Positions 51,256 to 62,489 are shown, counted from the first letter of the stretch. The stretch: 64,000 bases of DNA from Klebsiella indica (GCF_005860775.1 NZ_VCHQ01000007.1:124001-188000), one strand, 5' to 3'. Notes: generated by a model from the sequence alone, not told the origin. A program made the numbers and translations.

Positions 51256-52280
51256 TGTCATTCTTCAGTCCCGCCAATCAGGATCGTTGGACGCGCTTTC
51301 GCCACAACCGTCGCGGCTACTGGTCGCTGTGGCTGTTTTTAGCGCTTTTCGCCTGCAGCCTGTGCGCCGAGCTGATTGCCAACGATAAACCGCTACTGGT
51401 GCAATACCGCGGCAGCCTTTATGTTCCGCTGTTAAAAAATTACAGCGAAACCACCTTTGGCGGCCGCTTTGCCACTGCCGCCGACTATCAGGACCCGTGG
51501 CTGCAAAAGCGGCTGGAGGATAACGGCTGGATACTATGGGCGCCGGTTCGCTTCGGGGCGTCAACCATCAACTTCGCCACCAACAGCCCGTTTCCCTCAC
51601 CGCCGTCAAGGCAAAACTGGCTGGGCACCGATGCCAATGGCGGCGATGTGCTGGCACGCATCCTGTACGGCACGCGTATTTCCGTTCTCTTTGGCCTGCT
51701 GCTGACCCTCTTCTCCAGCGTACTGGGCGTGATGGCCGGTGCTATCCAGGGCTATTATGGCGGGAAGATCGATCTCTGGGGACAACGATTTATCGAAGTC
51801 TGGTCAGGAATGCCGACGCTGTTTCTGATTATCCTGCTTTCAAGCGTGGTCCAGGCCAATTTCTGGTGGCTGCTGGCCATTACCGTGCTGTTCGGCTGGA
51901 TGACGCTGGTCGGCGTCGTTCGCGCCGAATTCCTGCGCACCCGTAACTATGATTACATTCGCGCCGCGCAGGCGCTTGGCGTCAGCGATCGCGCGATTAT
52001 TTTGCGTCATATGCTGCCTAACGCGATGGTCGCGACGCTTACCTTCCTGCCGTTTATTCTGTGCAGTTCAATAACCACGCTGACCTCGCTGGATTTTCTT
52101 GGTTTTGGCCTGCCGTTGGGTTCCCCTTCTCTGGGGGAGCTGCTTTTACAGGGCAAAAACAATCTTCAGGCACCGTGGCTGGGCATTACCGCCTTTCTTT
52201 CCGTGGCGGTATTGCTGACGTTATTGATTTTTATCGGTGAAGCGGTTCGCGACGCTTTTGATCCGAGTAAGGCGGTATAG
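51255..52280 (+). CDS. yejE: Oligopeptide ABC transporter permease YejE
   Basis: A 341-residue DppC-class permease equal in length to E. coli YejE. Soluble N-terminal insertion between the first and second helices (about 42-130) is typical for YejE. LGTDANGGDVLARILYGTR (about 125-143) and the EAA loop RAAQALGVSDRAIILRHMLPN are present. The ATG overlaps the yejB TAA (TAATG), so translation is coupled. Confidence 0.95.
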   Translation: MSFFSPANQDRWTRFRHNRRGYWSLWLFLALFACSLCAELIANDKPLLVQYRGSLYVPLLKNYSETTFGGRFATAADYQDPWLQKRLEDNGWILWAPVRFGASTINFATNSPFPSPPSRQNWLGTDANGGDVLARILYGTRISVLFGLLLTLFSSVLGVMAGAIQGYYGGKIDLWGQRFIEVWSGMPTLFLIILLSSVVQANFWWLLAITVLFGWMTLVGVVRAEFLRTRNYDYIRAAQALGVSDRAIILRHMLPNAMVATLTFLPFILCSSITTLTSLDFLGFGLPLGSPSLGELLLQGKNNLQAPWLGITAFLSVAVLLTLLIFIGEAVRDAFDPSKAV

Positions 52281-52281
52281 C

Positions 52282-53871
52282 ATGACGCAACCTCTGTTAG
52301 ACATTGACAACCTGTCGATTGCTGTTCGTCAGCAGGGAAAAACCACGACTATCGTCAGCGAACTGTCGCTGCAAATCGACGTTGGTCAAACCCTGGCGCT
52401 GGTGGGCGAATCCGGCTCGGGTAAAAGCATTTCAGCGTTATCGGTGCTGCGGCTGCTCCCCTCGCCGCCGGTCAGTTATCCGGACGGCGATATCCGTTTC
52501 CACGGTCAGTCGCTGCTGCATGCGGATGAACGCACGCTACGCGGGATACGCGGTAACCGCATCGCGATGATTTTTCAGGAACCAATGGTGTCGCTCAATC
52601 CGCTGCACACTCTGGAAAAGCAGCTATACGAAGTGCTCTCTTTACATCGCGGGATGCGCAAAGAAGCGGCGCGTGGAGAAATTCTCGACTGTCTGGAGCG
52701 CGTGGGGATCCGCAATGCGCCCCGACGGCTGGCCGACTATCCCCATCAGCTTTCCGGCGGCGAACGTCAGCGGGTCATGATCGCCATGGCGCTGCTGACC
52801 CGCCCGGAGCTGCTTATCGCCGACGAACCCACCACCGCGCTGGATGTGTCCGTTCAGGCACAAATCCTCTCGCTGCTGCGCGAACTGAAGCAAGAGTTAA
52901 ATATGGGGCTGCTGTTTATCACTCATAACCTGAGTATCGTGCGCCAGCTCGCCGACCGCGTCGCGGTAATGCAAAATGGCCGCTGCGTCGAACAGAACAG
53001 TTGCCAGAGGCTGTTCGCTGCTCCCGGGCATCCTTATACCCGTCGCCTGCTGGATAGCGAGCCATCGGGCGATCCCGTGCCGCTCGCCGCCGATGCGCGC
53101 GAATTACTGCGGGCGGAAAACCTGAGTATCGCCTTCCCGATACGTAAAGGGCTCCTGCGGCGAGTCGTTGAACATAACCGGGTGGTTAACGGCCTTAGTT
53201 TTCGTTTACGTGCCGGAGAAACTCTGGGCCTGGTCGGTGAGTCAGGTTCAGGCAAAAGCACCACCGGGCTGGCGCTCCTGCGCCTGATTGATTCAACCGG
53301 AGCCATCACCTTTGAGGGCAAATCACTTCAGGGACGCCGTCGTCGGCAGATGCTGCCGCTCCGTCGTCGCATGCAGATTGTTTTTCAGGACCCGAACTCA
53401 TCGCTGAACCCGCGGCTCAACGTCCTGCAAATTATCGAAGAGGGACTCCGGGTTCATCAGCCAACGCTCAGCGTTGCCGAACGTGAGCAGACGGTGATTC
53501 AGGCCATGCAAGAGGTTGGGCTCGATCCGCAGTCGCGCCACCGCTACCCTGCCGCCTTCTCCGGCGGTCAGCGTCAGCGTATCGCTATCGCCAGGGCGCT
53601 GGTCGTCAGGCCTCAGCTTATCGTGCTGGATGAACCGACATCGTCACTGGATAAAACGGTACAGGCGCAAATCCTTGCCTTGCTGAAAACGTTACAGCAA
53701 AAGCATCAATTGACCTATGTTTTTATCAGCCATGACCTGCGCGTCGTGAGGGCATTGTGTCATCAGGTCATCGTGCTGCGGCAGGGAGAAATCGTCGAGC
53801 AGGGAGAGTGCGAGCGCGTGTTTACTGCTCCGCAACAGGAGTACACCCGTCAGCTACTGGCGCTGAGCTGA
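52282..53871 (+). CDS. yejF: Oligopeptide ABC transporter, fused ATPase YejF
   Basis: A 529-residue protein with two complete ATPase domains in one chain. Walker A GESGSGKS in both halves, signatures LSGGERQRV and FSGGQRQRI, Walker [13 protein letters not shown] and [12 protein letters not shown], plus oligopeptide-type C-terminal regions. It powers YejBE. The ATG lies directly after the yejE TAG; an in-frame upstream ATG lies within yejE and is not needed. Length equals E. coli YejF. Confidence 0.96.
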   Translation: MTQPLLDIDNLSIAVRQQGKTTTIVSELSLQIDVGQTLALVGESGSGKSISALSVLRLLPSPPVSYPDGDIRFHGQSLLHADERTLRGIRGNRIAMIFQEPMVSLNPLHTLEKQLYEVLSLHRGMRKEAARGEILDCLERVGIRNAPRRLADYPHQLSGGERQRVMIAMALLTRPELLIADEPTTALDVSVQAQILSLLRELKQELNMGLLFITHNLSIVRQLADRVAVMQNGRCVEQNSCQRLFAAPGHPYTRRLLDSEPSGDPVPLAADARELLRAENLSIAFPIRKGLLRRVVEHNRVVNGLSFRLRAGETLGLVGESGSGKSTTGLALLRLIDSTGAITFEGKSLQGRRRRQMLPLRRRMQIVFQDPNSSLNPRLNVLQIIEEGLRVHQPTLSVAEREQTVIQAMQEVGLDPQSRHRYPAAFSGGQRQRIAIARALVVRPQLIVLDEPTSSLDKTVQAQILALLKTLQQKHQLTYVFISHDLRVVRALCHQVIVLRQGEIVEQGECERVFTAPQQEYTRQLLALS

Positions 53872-53874
53872 CGT

Positions 53875-54219
53875 TCAGAATGGGTTATTACCAGAGAAAG
53901 GTTCCGCAATCGCCACGCCGAAATTTTTCAACCGACAGGTTGCGGCAAACTCGTCCTGACAATTAACAAACAGGCACGGTTCTCCTTCGCATTCCACAAT
54001 CGAGCAATCGACTTCGATATCGCTAAGCGCCTGGCTGAGCTTATGCATAACCGGCCATGCTTTTTCGCCATCCGGACTGAGTAACTTTAGCGCCACAAGG
54101 CTGTTTTCACTCTGAACGCCATTTTGCGGAATCGGTTCAACTCTTGAACCCGCAAAACCCGGCAGCCAGCGGTAGCTCTGCGGCAGGCGGTGTACGATAG
54201 AGAGTTGCAGTTTATTCAC
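53875..54219 (-). CDS. yejG: Conserved protein YejG
   Basis: A 114-residue soluble protein, equal in length to E. coli YejG and nearly identical at the end ([19 protein letters not shown]). No known domain or motif; function unknown. It converges on yejF, the stops being three bases apart. Confidence 0.9.
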   Translation of the reverse strand: MNKLQLSIVHRLPQSYRWLPGFAGSRVEPIPQNGVQSENSLVALKLLSPDGEKAWPVMHKLSQALSDIEVDCSIVECEGEPCLFVNCQDEFAATCRLKNFGVAIAEPFSGNNPF

Positions 54220-54333
54220 TTGTTTTCCCCGGAAGCAAAATACTTCACAATAAATTCACATTAATGCTAACACATTCTTGACAAGTTGTCCCAGTTCCTC
54301 ACAGAAAACGCTTACACCTGCATCATCATTGTG

Positions 54334-54446
54334 TTGCTGATTTGTAATGCAAAAGTTTATAATTGTGTAGATGGAATATGTTCGGGCTATATGTACCCGT
54401 TTCTGTGATCTAAAACAACTTTTTTATCGCATCAATGCGACTTTTT
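54334..54446 (+). ncRNA. Possible small RNA or orphan transcript
   Basis: TTGCTG, an 18-base spacer and a perfect TATAAT (54358-54363) point rightwards into non-coding sequence. A CGGG/CCCG hairpin (54383-54399) follows, and a terminator-like TCGCA-TCAA-TGCGA-CTTTTT ends at 54446. Together they could make an RNA of about 75-80 bases. There is no frame with a ribosome site. The stem is short, so this is a weak call. Confidence 0.25.
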
Positions 54447-54590
54447 GAGCGATTTGATTTTACATAAAAGAAACAAACCACCAAACCGTGAAGCCGTTTT
54501 CGGTTGATATGCATCAAGATATACCTCAATAAAGGGACGGTAATGCCTGATGCCTGGCCATTTATCTGCTTTTGACGATCCCTCGGCTGG

Positions 54591-54766
54591 CCGTTCACAC
54601 GCCGCGGATATGACTCATCTCCACAGCACTTAGCGTGAACGGAACAGGCGACTGACCCAAACGGGCAAAAGAAAAAGCACTCCTTCGCCAGAACCACCGA
54701 AAAGCGCTTCCGGCTGGCAAATACAACAGAAAACACCGCCGATGCCTCGCTTAGCCAATCGGCACT
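54591..54766 (-). repeat. Structured intergenic repeat, short derivative C
   Basis: Contains the stem CCGTTCAC (54591-54598) / GTGAACGG (54635-54642), then on the same strand the inverted terminal motif CTTCGCCAGAACCACCG (54697-54713 region). The outer flank CGATGCCTCGCTTAGCCAATC is also found behind copy A2. The hairpin-rich middle is absent. It is either a deletion product or a minimal form. Confidence 0.65.
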
Positions 54767-54786
54767 CGCGATAACGTCCCTGAAGA

Positions 54787-55989
54787 TCACTCAGCATGCG
54801 ACTTTTTGCGCCGCCGGCTGGCATAGAGGTAAAACAGAATGGAAGCGCTGGCGCAAAAAGCGATAGACACCAGCATCGGCCAGGCGGTGGTAAAGGTCGC
54901 CATTGACAACAGGGCGCCAACAATCGCGCCGATGCCAAAACGAAACGTACCGGCCAGCGAAGATGCAGTGCCAGCCATATGCGGAAATTCATCAAGAATC
55001 ACCGCCATGGCGTTGGAAGACACCATCGACACGCAACCGATAAACGCCGCCACGCCAAATACCAGCGACCAAAAGCCAACATCCAACAGTGCACACACCA
55101 CCATCCAGATCGCCATCACAAACTGAATCAACAGCCCTGTGCGGAACATATTCAGTGCCCCAATCCGCCGCACAAAACGGCTATTGATCATGGTCACGAC
55201 AAACAGAAACGCGACGTTCAGCGCAAAATAGTAACCAAAATGCTGCGGTGAAACGTGATTAATATTGATATAAACAAACGGACCGGCGCTCAGGAACGAA
55301 AACATCCCGGCGAAGCTAAAACCACTCGCCAGCATATAGCTCAGTACCCGCTTATGACGAAACAGGGTGGCAAAATTCCCCAGCGTGGTGTGAATATGAA
55401 ACTTCTGCCGACGTTCCACCGGCAGGGTCTCGCTGATAAAACACGCGATCATCACTGACGCTAATAGCGCCGCCACCGCGAGGATCCAGAAGATCGCATG
55501 CCAGCTAAACCATACCAGTACCGCCCCGCCGACCATTGGCGCCACCAGCGGCGCGACGGTGGTCACCAGCATGACGAACGACATCATCCGCGAAAACTCC
55601 TCTTTTGGATAGATATCGCGCATCAGGGCATTAATGATCACGCTGGCCGCCGCCGCAGCCAGGCCGTGAAAGAAACGCATGGTTATCAGCATAACAATGG
55701 TCTGCGACAGCGCGCAGGCCACCGCCGCCGCCGCAAAAATCAGCGTGCCGCCGAGAATAACCGGTTTACGACCGAAACTGTCCGCCATCGGACCATATAA
55801 AAGCTGCCCCAACGCAAATCCCAGAATATAGGTGCTAAGCGTCATCTGCGCGCTGCCGTCCGGCACGTTAAACTGCGCCGAAATCACCGGCAGCGCCGGG
55901 AGGTACATATCAATCGACAGCGGCATCAGCATGGCCAGCAGGCCCAGAATAAACACAATCCCGGATGAAGCATTCTGCTTTGCCGTCAC
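54787..55989 (-). CDS. bcr: Multidrug efflux MFS transporter Bcr
   Basis: A 400-residue drug:proton antiporter with twelve membrane segments that exports bicyclomycin, sulfonamides and, in E. coli, cysteine. Motif [15 protein letters not shown] (about 66-79) and the family motif [18 protein letters not shown] start are visible. It starts with GTG, and that codon overlaps the rsuA TGA (GTGA), so it is translated by coupling with rsuA. Confidence 0.94.
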   Translation of the reverse strand: MTAKQNASSGIVFILGLLAMLMPLSIDMYLPALPVISAQFNVPDGSAQMTLSTYILGFALGQLLYGPMADSFGRKPVILGGTLIFAAAAVACALSQTIVMLITMRFFHGLAAAAASVIINALMRDIYPKEEFSRMMSFVMLVTTVAPLVAPMVGGAVLVWFSWHAIFWILAVAALLASVMIACFISETLPVERRQKFHIHTTLGNFATLFRHKRVLSYMLASGFSFAGMFSFLSAGPFVYININHVSPQHFGYYFALNVAFLFVVTMINSRFVRRIGALNMFRTGLLIQFVMAIWMVVCALLDVGFWSLVFGVAAFIGCVSMVSSNAMAVILDEFPHMAGTASSLAGTFRFGIGAIVGALLSMATFTTAWPMLVSIAFCASASILFYLYASRRRKKSHAE

Positions 55990-56705
55990 GTTTTACTCCG
56001 CGCATGTTGACCACCGACGCTGGCAATTTCTGCTGCCGTCAGCGGACGATATTCACCAGGCCCCAGCGACTCATCCAGGATAATGTCGCCAATACGTTCA
56101 CGATGCAGACCCGTCACATGGTTACCCACAGCGGCAAACATCCGCTTAACCTGATGGTAGCGCCCTTCGCTAATGGTCAGACGAACTTCGGTCGGCGTGA
56201 TCACCTCCAGCACCGCTGGCTTAGTCAGGCTCTTCTCGTTATGTAGCTGTACGCCTTTGGCAAACTGCTCTGCGGTGGTTTCATCCACCGGATTTTGCAG
56301 TTCCACCAGATAGGTTTTTTCACAATGATGACGGGGAGAAGTAATGCGGTGCGACCACTGACCATCATCGGTCATCAGCACCAGGCCGGTGGTATCAATA
56401 TCGAGGCGGCCAGCGGCATGCAGCTTATACGCTACCGGTTCATCAAGGAAGTAAAGCACCGTCGGGTAATCAGGGTCATCGGTGGAACAAACGTAACCTT
56501 GCGGCTTATTAAGCATAAAGTAGCGTGGGCCATGCTGCTGAACCAGGGGATTGCCGTCATACTCGACGCCATGTTCCGGCAAAAGTTTGAAAGCAGAGTC
56601 TTTTACAATTTCGCCGTCCACGGTAACGCGGCTGCTGCGGATTTCACGCCCGGCAATAGCCCGGCTAACGCCAAGTTGCTGAGCGATAAACTTATCAAGT
56701 CGCAT
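55986..56705 (-). CDS. rsuA: 16S rRNA pseudouridine(516) synthase RsuA
   Basis: S4 domain (1-60, [15 protein letters not shown]) followed by the RsuA-type catalytic domain with Asp102 in [12 protein letters not shown]. It modifies U516 of 16S rRNA. At 239 residues it is about eight longer than E. coli RsuA: the C-terminus runs on as GGQHARSKT into the bcr start. rsuA and bcr form one overlapping pair. Confidence 0.95.
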   Translation of the reverse strand: MRLDKFIAQQLGVSRAIAGREIRSSRVTVDGEIVKDSAFKLLPEHGVEYDGNPLVQQHGPRYFMLNKPQGYVCSTDDPDYPTVLYFLDEPVAYKLHAAGRLDIDTTGLVLMTDDGQWSHRITSPRHHCEKTYLVELQNPVDETTAEQFAKGVQLHNEKSLTKPAVLEVITPTEVRLTISEGRYHQVKRMFAAVGNHVTGLHRERIGDIILDESLGPGEYRPLTAAEIASVGGQHARSKT

Positions 56706-56853
56706 GAGATTTTTTAGCCTGTAAAGAGTGCTGGAGCGGGCAATACGCCCGAAAAGAAGAATATCTTAGGGTAGTATAACAAGCTCTTAACACCACTCAA
56801 GGGAAAAGATTCGTGGCATACTATTCGCGAGTTAATTAAGCGCTATACATTCC

Positions 56854-58611
56854 ATGACCTTTACATTACGTCCCTACCAAAAAGAGGCGGTCGACGCCAC
56901 CCTTGCCTGGTTTCGCCGCCATCGGCACCCCGCAGTCATCGTCCTGCCGACTGGCGCGGGTAAAAGCCTGGTGATCGCCGAACTGGCGCGCCTGGCGCGC
57001 GGTCGTGTGTTAGTGCTGGCGCACGTTAAAGAGCTGGTGGCGCAAAACCACGCTAAATATTGTGCGCTTGGCCTGGAGGCGGATATCTTTGCGGCCGGCC
57101 TGAAGCGTAGAGAGAGCCACGGCAAAGTGGTGTTTGGCAGCGTCCAGTCGGTCGCCCGCAATCTCGCGCAGTTTCAGCATGAGTTTTCGCTGCTTATCGT
57201 CGATGAGTGCCACCGTATCGGTGATGATGATGACAGCCAATATCAACAGATCATCAGCCACCTCCGGCAAGTTAACCCACATCTGCGTCTGCTGGGGCTG
57301 ACCGCCACCCCATTTCGTCTCGGAAAGGGCTGGATTTACCAGTTCCATTATCACGGGATGGTACGTGGCGATGAGAAGGCGTTTTTTCGTGACTGCATCT
57401 ATGAACTGCCGCTGCGCTATATGATTAAGAACGGCTACCTCACGCCCCCTGAGCGGCTGGATATGCCGGTGGTGCAGTATGATTTTAGCCGTCTGCAGGC
57501 ACAAAGCAACGGCCTGTTCAGCGAAGCCGACCTGAACCGCGAACTAAAAAAGCAGCAGCGCGTGACCCCGCACATCATCAGCCAGATTGTTGAATTTGCC
57601 CAAACCCGCAAAGGGGTGATGATTTTCGCCGCCACCGTTGAACACGCCCGGGAAGTGACGGGATTACTGCCGACGGGTGAAGCGGTATTAATTACCGGTG
57701 ACACGCCGGGAACTGAGCGGGATCGCATCATTGAGGCATTTAAAGCACGGCAGTATCGCTATCTGGTTAACGTCGCGGTGCTGACCACCGGTTTTGATGC
57801 GCCGCATGTCGATCTGATCGCCCTACTCCGCCCCACCGAGTCGGTAAGTCTTTACCAACAGATTGTTGGCCGCGGCCTGCGACTGGCCCCCGGTAAAACC
57901 GATTGTCTGATCCTCGACTATGCCGGAAACCCGCACGATCTGTATGCACCGGAAGTCGGCACGCCAAAAGGCAAAAGTGACAACGTTCCCGTGCAGGTGT
58001 TCTGCCCTGCCTGCGGATTCGCCAATACCTTCTGGGGGAAAACCACCGCCGACGGCACGCTGATTGAGCATTTCGGTCGCCGCTGCCAGGGCTGGTTTGA
58101 AGATGATGAAGGCCATCGTGAGCAGTGCGATTTTCGCTTCCGCTTTAAAAACTGCCCCCAGTGCAACGCGGAAAACGATATCGCCGCCCGACGCTGCCGT
58201 GAGTGCGACACGATTCTGGTGGATCCAGACGATATGCTGAAAGCGGCGCTAAAACTCAAAGATGCGCTGGTATTGCGCTGTAGCGGAATGGCGTTACAAC
58301 AGGGTCATGATGAGAAAGGCGCGTGGCTGAAAATCACCTATTACGACGAGGACGGCACGGATGTGAGTGAGCGCTTCCGCCTGCAGACGCCCGCCCAGCG
58401 CACCGCCTTTGAGCAGTTGTTTATCCGCCCGCATACCCGAACGCCTGGCGTGCCGCTACGCTGGATAACACCAGCAGACATCCTCGCTCAGCAGGCGCTG
58501 TTGCGCCATCCCGACTTTGTTGTTGCCCGCATGAAGGGACAATACTGGCAGGTACGGGAAAAAGTGTTCGATTATCAGGGGCGCTTCCGGCGGGCCAATG
58601 AATTGCGTTAA
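56854..58611 (+). CDS. radD: DNA repair helicase-like protein RadD (YejH)
   Basis: A 585-residue superfamily 2 ATPase involved in double-strand-break processing and recombination. Walker A PTGAGKS (32-38), DECH box (117-120), and motifs [15 protein letters not shown] (about 336-348) are present, with a C-terminal zinc-binding region (FCPACGF ... CPQCN ... CRECD, about 386-455). Length is one short of E. coli RadD. Divergent from rsuA. Confidence 0.95.
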   Translation: MTFTLRPYQKEAVDATLAWFRRHRHPAVIVLPTGAGKSLVIAELARLARGRVLVLAHVKELVAQNHAKYCALGLEADIFAAGLKRRESHGKVVFGSVQSVARNLAQFQHEFSLLIVDECHRIGDDDDSQYQQIISHLRQVNPHLRLLGLTATPFRLGKGWIYQFHYHGMVRGDEKAFFRDCIYELPLRYMIKNGYLTPPERLDMPVVQYDFSRLQAQSNGLFSEADLNRELKKQQRVTPHIISQIVEFAQTRKGVMIFAATVEHAREVTGLLPTGEAVLITGDTPGTERDRIIEAFKARQYRYLVNVAVLTTGFDAPHVDLIALLRPTESVSLYQQIVGRGLRLAPGKTDCLILDYAGNPHDLYAPEVGTPKGKSDNVPVQVFCPACGFANTFWGKTTADGTLIEHFGRRCQGWFEDDEGHREQCDFRFRFKNCPQCNAENDIAARRCRECDTILVDPDDMLKAALKLKDALVLRCSGMALQQGHDEKGAWLKITYYDEDGTDVSERFRLQTPAQRTAFEQLFIRPHTRTPGVPLRWITPADILAQQALLRHPDFVVARMKGQYWQVREKVFDYQGRFRRANELR

Positions 58612-58635
58612 TCGCCTCTGCGGCTGAGGTTTTGG

Positions 58636-58664
58636 TTGCTGCAAAAACCGTTGGCGGCTATAAT
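58636..58664 (+). promoter_or_regulatory. Sigma70 promoter of rplY
   Basis: TTGCTG, exactly 17 bases, then TATAAT (58659-58664), 85 bases before the rplY ATG. Near-consensus, as expected of a ribosomal protein gene. Confidence 0.85.
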
Positions 58665-58748
58665 GCCGCCCGCTTTTGCATTCGCAAAGCAGATAATCTG
58701 CCTGTTGCTGGGTCGCCTGTAGCAGGATTTATATATAGAGAGACATCA

Positions 58749-59033
58749 ATGTTTACTATCAACGCAGAAGTACGTAAAGAGCAGGGTAAGGGTGCGAGCC
58801 GCCGCCTGCGTGCAGCTAACAAATTCCCGGCCATCATCTATGGCGGTGAAGCTGCGCCAGTAGCAATTGAACTGGATCACGACAAAGTGTGGAACCTGCA
58901 GAACAATGCTGAGTTCTACAGCGAAGTTCTGACCATCGTTGTTGATGGCAAAGAAGAGAAAGTTAAAGCTCAGGCTGTTCAGCGTCACCCGTTCAAGCCG
59001 AAGCTGGCTCACATCGACTTCGTTCGCGCTTAA
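58749..59033 (+). CDS. rplY: 50S ribosomal protein L25
   Basis: A 94-residue 5S rRNA-binding protein of the large subunit, same length as E. coli L25 without the CTC extension of longer homologues. [21 protein letters not shown] opens with the canonical RNA-binding residues. Start at the ATG preceded by AGAGAGACATCA; an upstream in-frame ATG lies within the promoter and is impossible. A strong terminator follows. Confidence 0.97.
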   Translation: MFTINAEVRKEQGKGASRRLRAANKFPAIIYGGEAAPVAIELDHDKVWNLQNNAEFYSEVLTIVVDGKEEKVKAQAVQRHPFKPKLAHIDFVRA

Positions 59034-59059
59034 TCGCCGACTGAACGTTGTATGGCAAG

Positions 59060-59094
59060 CGCCCCGGTCCGCAAGGTCCGGGGCGTTTTGTTTT
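59060..59094 (+). terminator. Intrinsic terminator of rplY
   Basis: CGCCCCGG...CCGGGGCG stem with a following TTTTGTTTT run, 26 bases past the stop. Confidence 0.92.
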
Positions 59095-59272
59095 GGCGCA
59101 GCGATAAAGCAAGAGATAGCGTCTACGCCCTCAGCGCACCCTGCTGGCCAGTTAAGCGCTATTCGTCGGGTTTGATCTGGTTTTGACTCGCACTCACAAA
59201 CGACACAGCATAAACATCCTGATGACGAGCTTACCGGGCGGTATGACGACCTGACACCAGGATTTTTAGCCT

Positions 59273-60280
59273 TTAATTTCCGCCAGAAGTACGGCGCTGC
59301 AGCTGGTCGCGCAGATTTGGCGGCGTGCCTTTAATGGTTAAGGTATCCGTCGCCGGGTCCCAGAACACCCGCTCCCCCAGCAGCATAGCGTCAAAATTAA
59401 TGGTTAACCCGCCGCCGCTGCCGGCAAACTTGGTTAACTGGCGCAGAGTACTGCGATCCGCCGGAAAGCTCTCTTCCAGCGCGTAGCCTTGTTCGGCGGT
59501 AAACTCCTGAAACGTCTTCTCACTGACGCCCGCCAGCTCTTTGGACAGTGACTCCAGCTCTATCTCCTCTCCGGCCTGCAACTGTTCATTGCAGTAGCTG
59601 TAAACCTGCTGGCGCACGTTCTGGCGCTCAGATTTATCCAGCTGCGCATCAGCGGCGAAATCATCCAGCGCCTGTAACAAACCGCGGTTCTGCGCTTTTG
59701 TATTGAGCCCTTCGCTGGCCCCAAGGAAATCCATAAAAAAGTCCGCCACTTTGCGCCCTACCCGGCCTTTCAGGAAGGTCAGATAACGGGTGGATTCCGG
59801 ATTGGTTTCCCATTCGGTTAAATCAATACGCGCGACAATATCGGCATGATTGATATCCAGATAGTGCGTGGCGCTGATATCCAGTTCTTCATTGACGCGC
59901 ATACTGTTCAGATTGTTGAGCACCGCCACCATCAGGTATTCCACCGCCAGATAGCGATACTGGCAAAACAACACAATACCGCCTTCAGCGAAGGGATATT
60001 TCGCCAGTTCGTCACGCAGACGACCGGTGGCCGCCCGACTGAAGGGCAGGAATTCTTCTTCCCCCTTACGCTGCTGACGCAGAGCCTGGGCCAGCTCGCT
60101 CTCTTCGTTAAACAGGCCGTAGGCTTTATTTTTAGCGCTGTAGACCCGATGCAGTTCGGCCATCATCTCCACAACGGTCGCTGTCGGCTCCAGTAATGAC
60201 TCACGCAGCACCAGTTCCAGATTTTGTTCATCACGTTTGATTAGCTGATGCAGGGCAATCTGGTCGATATCCAGACTCAT
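59273..60280 (-). CDS. yejK: Nucleoid-associated protein YejK (NdpA)
   Basis: A 335-residue nucleoid-associated protein (37-kDa NA family), equal in length to E. coli YejK. Its role in DNA binding is only loosely known; it is reported to affect topoisomerases. ATG after AAGGAGAGTTTAAC. Divergent from yejL across 178 bases. Confidence 0.94.
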   Translation of the reverse strand: MSLDIDQIALHQLIKRDEQNLELVLRESLLEPTATVVEMMAELHRVYSAKNKAYGLFNEESELAQALRQQRKGEEEFLPFSRAATGRLRDELAKYPFAEGGIVLFCQYRYLAVEYLMVAVLNNLNSMRVNEELDISATHYLDINHADIVARIDLTEWETNPESTRYLTFLKGRVGRKVADFFMDFLGASEGLNTKAQNRGLLQALDDFAADAQLDKSERQNVRQQVYSYCNEQLQAGEEIELESLSKELAGVSEKTFQEFTAEQGYALEESFPADRSTLRQLTKFAGSGGGLTINFDAMLLGERVFWDPATDTLTIKGTPPNLRDQLQRRTSGGN

Positions 60281-60458
60281 GTTAAACTCTCCTTTTAGAC
60301 CGGGCGGTATTCAACCACCGCCGGGACGGCGACGCAACCACCACGTGACGCTTTGCCAGCGAGGCGGTGCGCTTTTGCGCCGCGGCGAAAAAATGCGGAA
60401 AAAATGCTGCTGCTACGGTAATATGTTGCCCTTTCACGAACAAACAGATTTTGAGTTT

Positions 60459-60686
60459 ATGCCGCAATTATCCCGCTATAGCGATGAACACGTCGAACAA
60501 CTGCTCAGCGAGCTGACGAGTGTTCTGGAAACACACAAAGCGCCCGTTGACCTTTCACTGATGGTTCTGGGCAATATGGTGACGAACCTGATCAATAGTA
60601 GCGTCGCGCCGGCGCAGCGTCAGGCCATCGCCCGCTCTTTTGCCCAGGCGTTGCAGTCGTCGATCAACGACAAGCCAGCGCATTAA
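60459..60686 (+). CDS. yejL: Small conserved protein YejL
   Basis: A 75-residue DUF1414 protein that begins [19 protein letters not shown]. Length equals E. coli YejL. Function unknown. The frame is open 180 bases upstream but the family begins here. It ends 19 bases before yejM and is almost certainly co-transcribed with it. Confidence 0.9.
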   Translation: MPQLSRYSDEHVEQLLSELTSVLETHKAPVDLSLMVLGNMVTNLINSSVAPAQRQAIARSFAQALQSSINDKPAH

Positions 60687-60705
60687 GGATAACGAACAAC
60701 AGTAT

Positions 60706-62466
60706 ATGGTGACTCTTCGTCAGCCCTACCGAGAAAAAGTTTCCCAGATGGTCAGTTGGGGACACTGGTTCGCCCTGTTCAACATGTTGTTGGCCATGGT
60801 GCTCGGCAGCCGCTATCTTTTTGTCGCCGACTGGCCAACGACGCTTGCCGGACGTCTTTTCTCGTACGTTAGCCTCGTTGGTCACTTCAGCTTCCTGGTC
60901 TTTACCAGTTATGTACTGATCCTCTTTCCGCTAACCTTTATCGTCATCTCGCAGCGCTTAATGCGTTTTATATCGGTCATTCTGGCGACCACAGGCATGA
61001 CGCTGCTGCTGATCGACAGCGAAGTTTTCACCCGTTTCCACCTGCACCTTAATCCCTTCGTTTGGGAACTGGTTATTAACCCCGATCAAAATGAGATGGC
61101 TCGTGACTGGCAACTGATGTTTATCAGCGTCCCGATCATCTTCCTGGTGGAAATGCTCTTTGCGACCTGGAGCTGGCAGAAGCTGCGCAGCCTGACCCGC
61201 CGCCGTCACTATGCCCGTCCGGTCGCCTGGTTTTTCTTTATCTGCTTTATCAGCAACCACCTGATTTATATCTGGGCGGATGCGAATTTCTATCGCCCAA
61301 TCACTATGCAGCGGGCCAATCTGCCGCTTTCCTACCCGATGACGGCGCGCCGGTTCCTAGAAAAACACGGTCTGCTTGACGCAGAGGACTACCAGCGACG
61401 CCTGGTAGAACAAGGTTCACCGGAAGCCGTCTCGGTGCAATATCCGCTTAGCGACCTACGTTATCGTGATCTCGGCGCCGGTTATAACGTGTTGCTGATT
61501 ACCGTTGATAACCTCAACTACTCACGTTTTGAAAAAAACATGCCGGCGCTGGCCGAATTCGCAAAAGAAAACGTCAACTTTACTCAGCATATGAGCTCCG
61601 GTAATACTGCGGACAGCGGCCTGTTTGGCTTGTTCTACGGTATCTCTCCTGGCTATATGGATGGCATTTTAGCGGCCCGGATTCCTGCGGCGCTGATTAC
61701 GTCACTGAATCAACAAGGCTATCAGTTGGGTCTGTTCTCATCTGACGGCTTCAGCAGCCCGCTTTATCGCCAGGCGCTGCTGTCCGATTTCTCCTTACCA
61801 GCCGCCAGAACGCAAAGCGATGCGCAGACGGCAAATCAGTGGATCAACTGGCTGAACCGCTACGCCCAGGATGAAAATCGCTGGTTCTCATGGGTTTCAC
61901 TGAACGGCACAACCCTGGATCGCGGGCAGCAACAAAACTTTGTCCGTCGCTACAGCACCGCCGCCGGCGATGTCGACACCCAAATTGGTCGCGTGCTGAA
62001 CGCGCTGCGCGAATCCGGCAAGATGAATAACACGGTAGTTATTGTGACGGCGGGCCACGGTGTACCGCTGGACGCACAGCATGACGCGTTTGACTGGTCG
62101 CGCGAACAGCTACAGGTACCGTTAGTGATTCACTGGCCTGGTACTCCGGCACAGGCGATCGCGACCCTGACGGATAACAAAGATGTCATGACAACGCTGA
62201 TGCAGCGCCTGTTGCACGTTTCCACACCGGCGAATGAATATTCGCAAGGCGAAGATCTGTTTAGCCCCGCCCGCCGCCGCGCATGGGTTACCGCTGCGAA
62301 TAACAATACGCTGGCGATCACGACGCCACAATTAACCATCGTGCTCAATCACAACGGCACATACAGAACATGGGACAGCGAAGGTAAGAAGATTAAAGAT
62401 CAAAAACCGCAACTGAGCCTGCTACTGCAGGTGCTAACCGATGAAAAACGCTTTATCGCTAACTGA
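60706..62466 (+). CDS. yejM: LPS-homeostasis protein PbgA/LapC (YejM)
   Basis: A 586-residue inner-membrane protein: five membrane helices (about 20-190), then a periplasmic domain (about 240-586) resembling alkaline-phosphatase/sulfatase folds but without catalytic function (NVLLITVDNLNYSRFE, GHGVPLDAQHDAFDW). It senses lipid A, restrains LapB/FtsH and so controls LpxC and LPS output; essential in E. coli. I start at the ATG after AACAACAGTAT; the reading frame 66 bases upstream overlaps yejL. The 10-bp inverted repeat at 62463-62489 follows. Confidence 0.95.
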   Translation: MVTLRQPYREKVSQMVSWGHWFALFNMLLAMVLGSRYLFVADWPTTLAGRLFSYVSLVGHFSFLVFTSYVLILFPLTFIVISQRLMRFISVILATTGMTLLLIDSEVFTRFHLHLNPFVWELVINPDQNEMARDWQLMFISVPIIFLVEMLFATWSWQKLRSLTRRRHYARPVAWFFFICFISNHLIYIWADANFYRPITMQRANLPLSYPMTARRFLEKHGLLDAEDYQRRLVEQGSPEAVSVQYPLSDLRYRDLGAGYNVLLITVDNLNYSRFEKNMPALAEFAKENVNFTQHMSSGNTADSGLFGLFYGISPGYMDGILAARIPAALITSLNQQGYQLGLFSSDGFSSPLYRQALLSDFSLPAARTQSDAQTANQWINWLNRYAQDENRWFSWVSLNGTTLDRGQQQNFVRRYSTAAGDVDTQIGRVLNALRESGKMNNTVVIVTAGHGVPLDAQHDAFDWSREQLQVPLVIHWPGTPAQAIATLTDNKDVMTTLMQRLLHVSTPANEYSQGEDLFSPARRRAWVTAANNNTLAITTPQLTIVLNHNGTYRTWDSEGKKIKDQKPQLSLLLQVLTDEKRFIAN

Positions 62467-62489
62467 TTGATTATTTATAAATCAATCAG
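62463..62489. terminator. Inverted repeat behind yejM
   Basis: CTGATTGATT and AATCAATCAG form a perfect 10-bp stem that begins within the yejM stop region. It lacks a T-run; it may separate yejM from the tRNA promoter. Confidence 0.5.

Larger units (their letters stand above)
54220..54786. other. yejG-bcr intergenic region
   Basis: 567 bases with no protein gene I can support. From left: the yejG promoter zone; a plus-strand sigma70-like promoter at 54334-54363 facing away from yejG; a small hairpin with T-runs (54427-54446); and a short derivative of the structured repeat (54591-54766) before the bcr stop codon. Frames crossing the repeat are not credible. Confidence 0.55.

Noticed and set aside
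54410..54995. Minus-strand frames around the yejG-bcr gap
   Set aside because: They overlap the repeat derivative or bcr itself in another frame and have no support.
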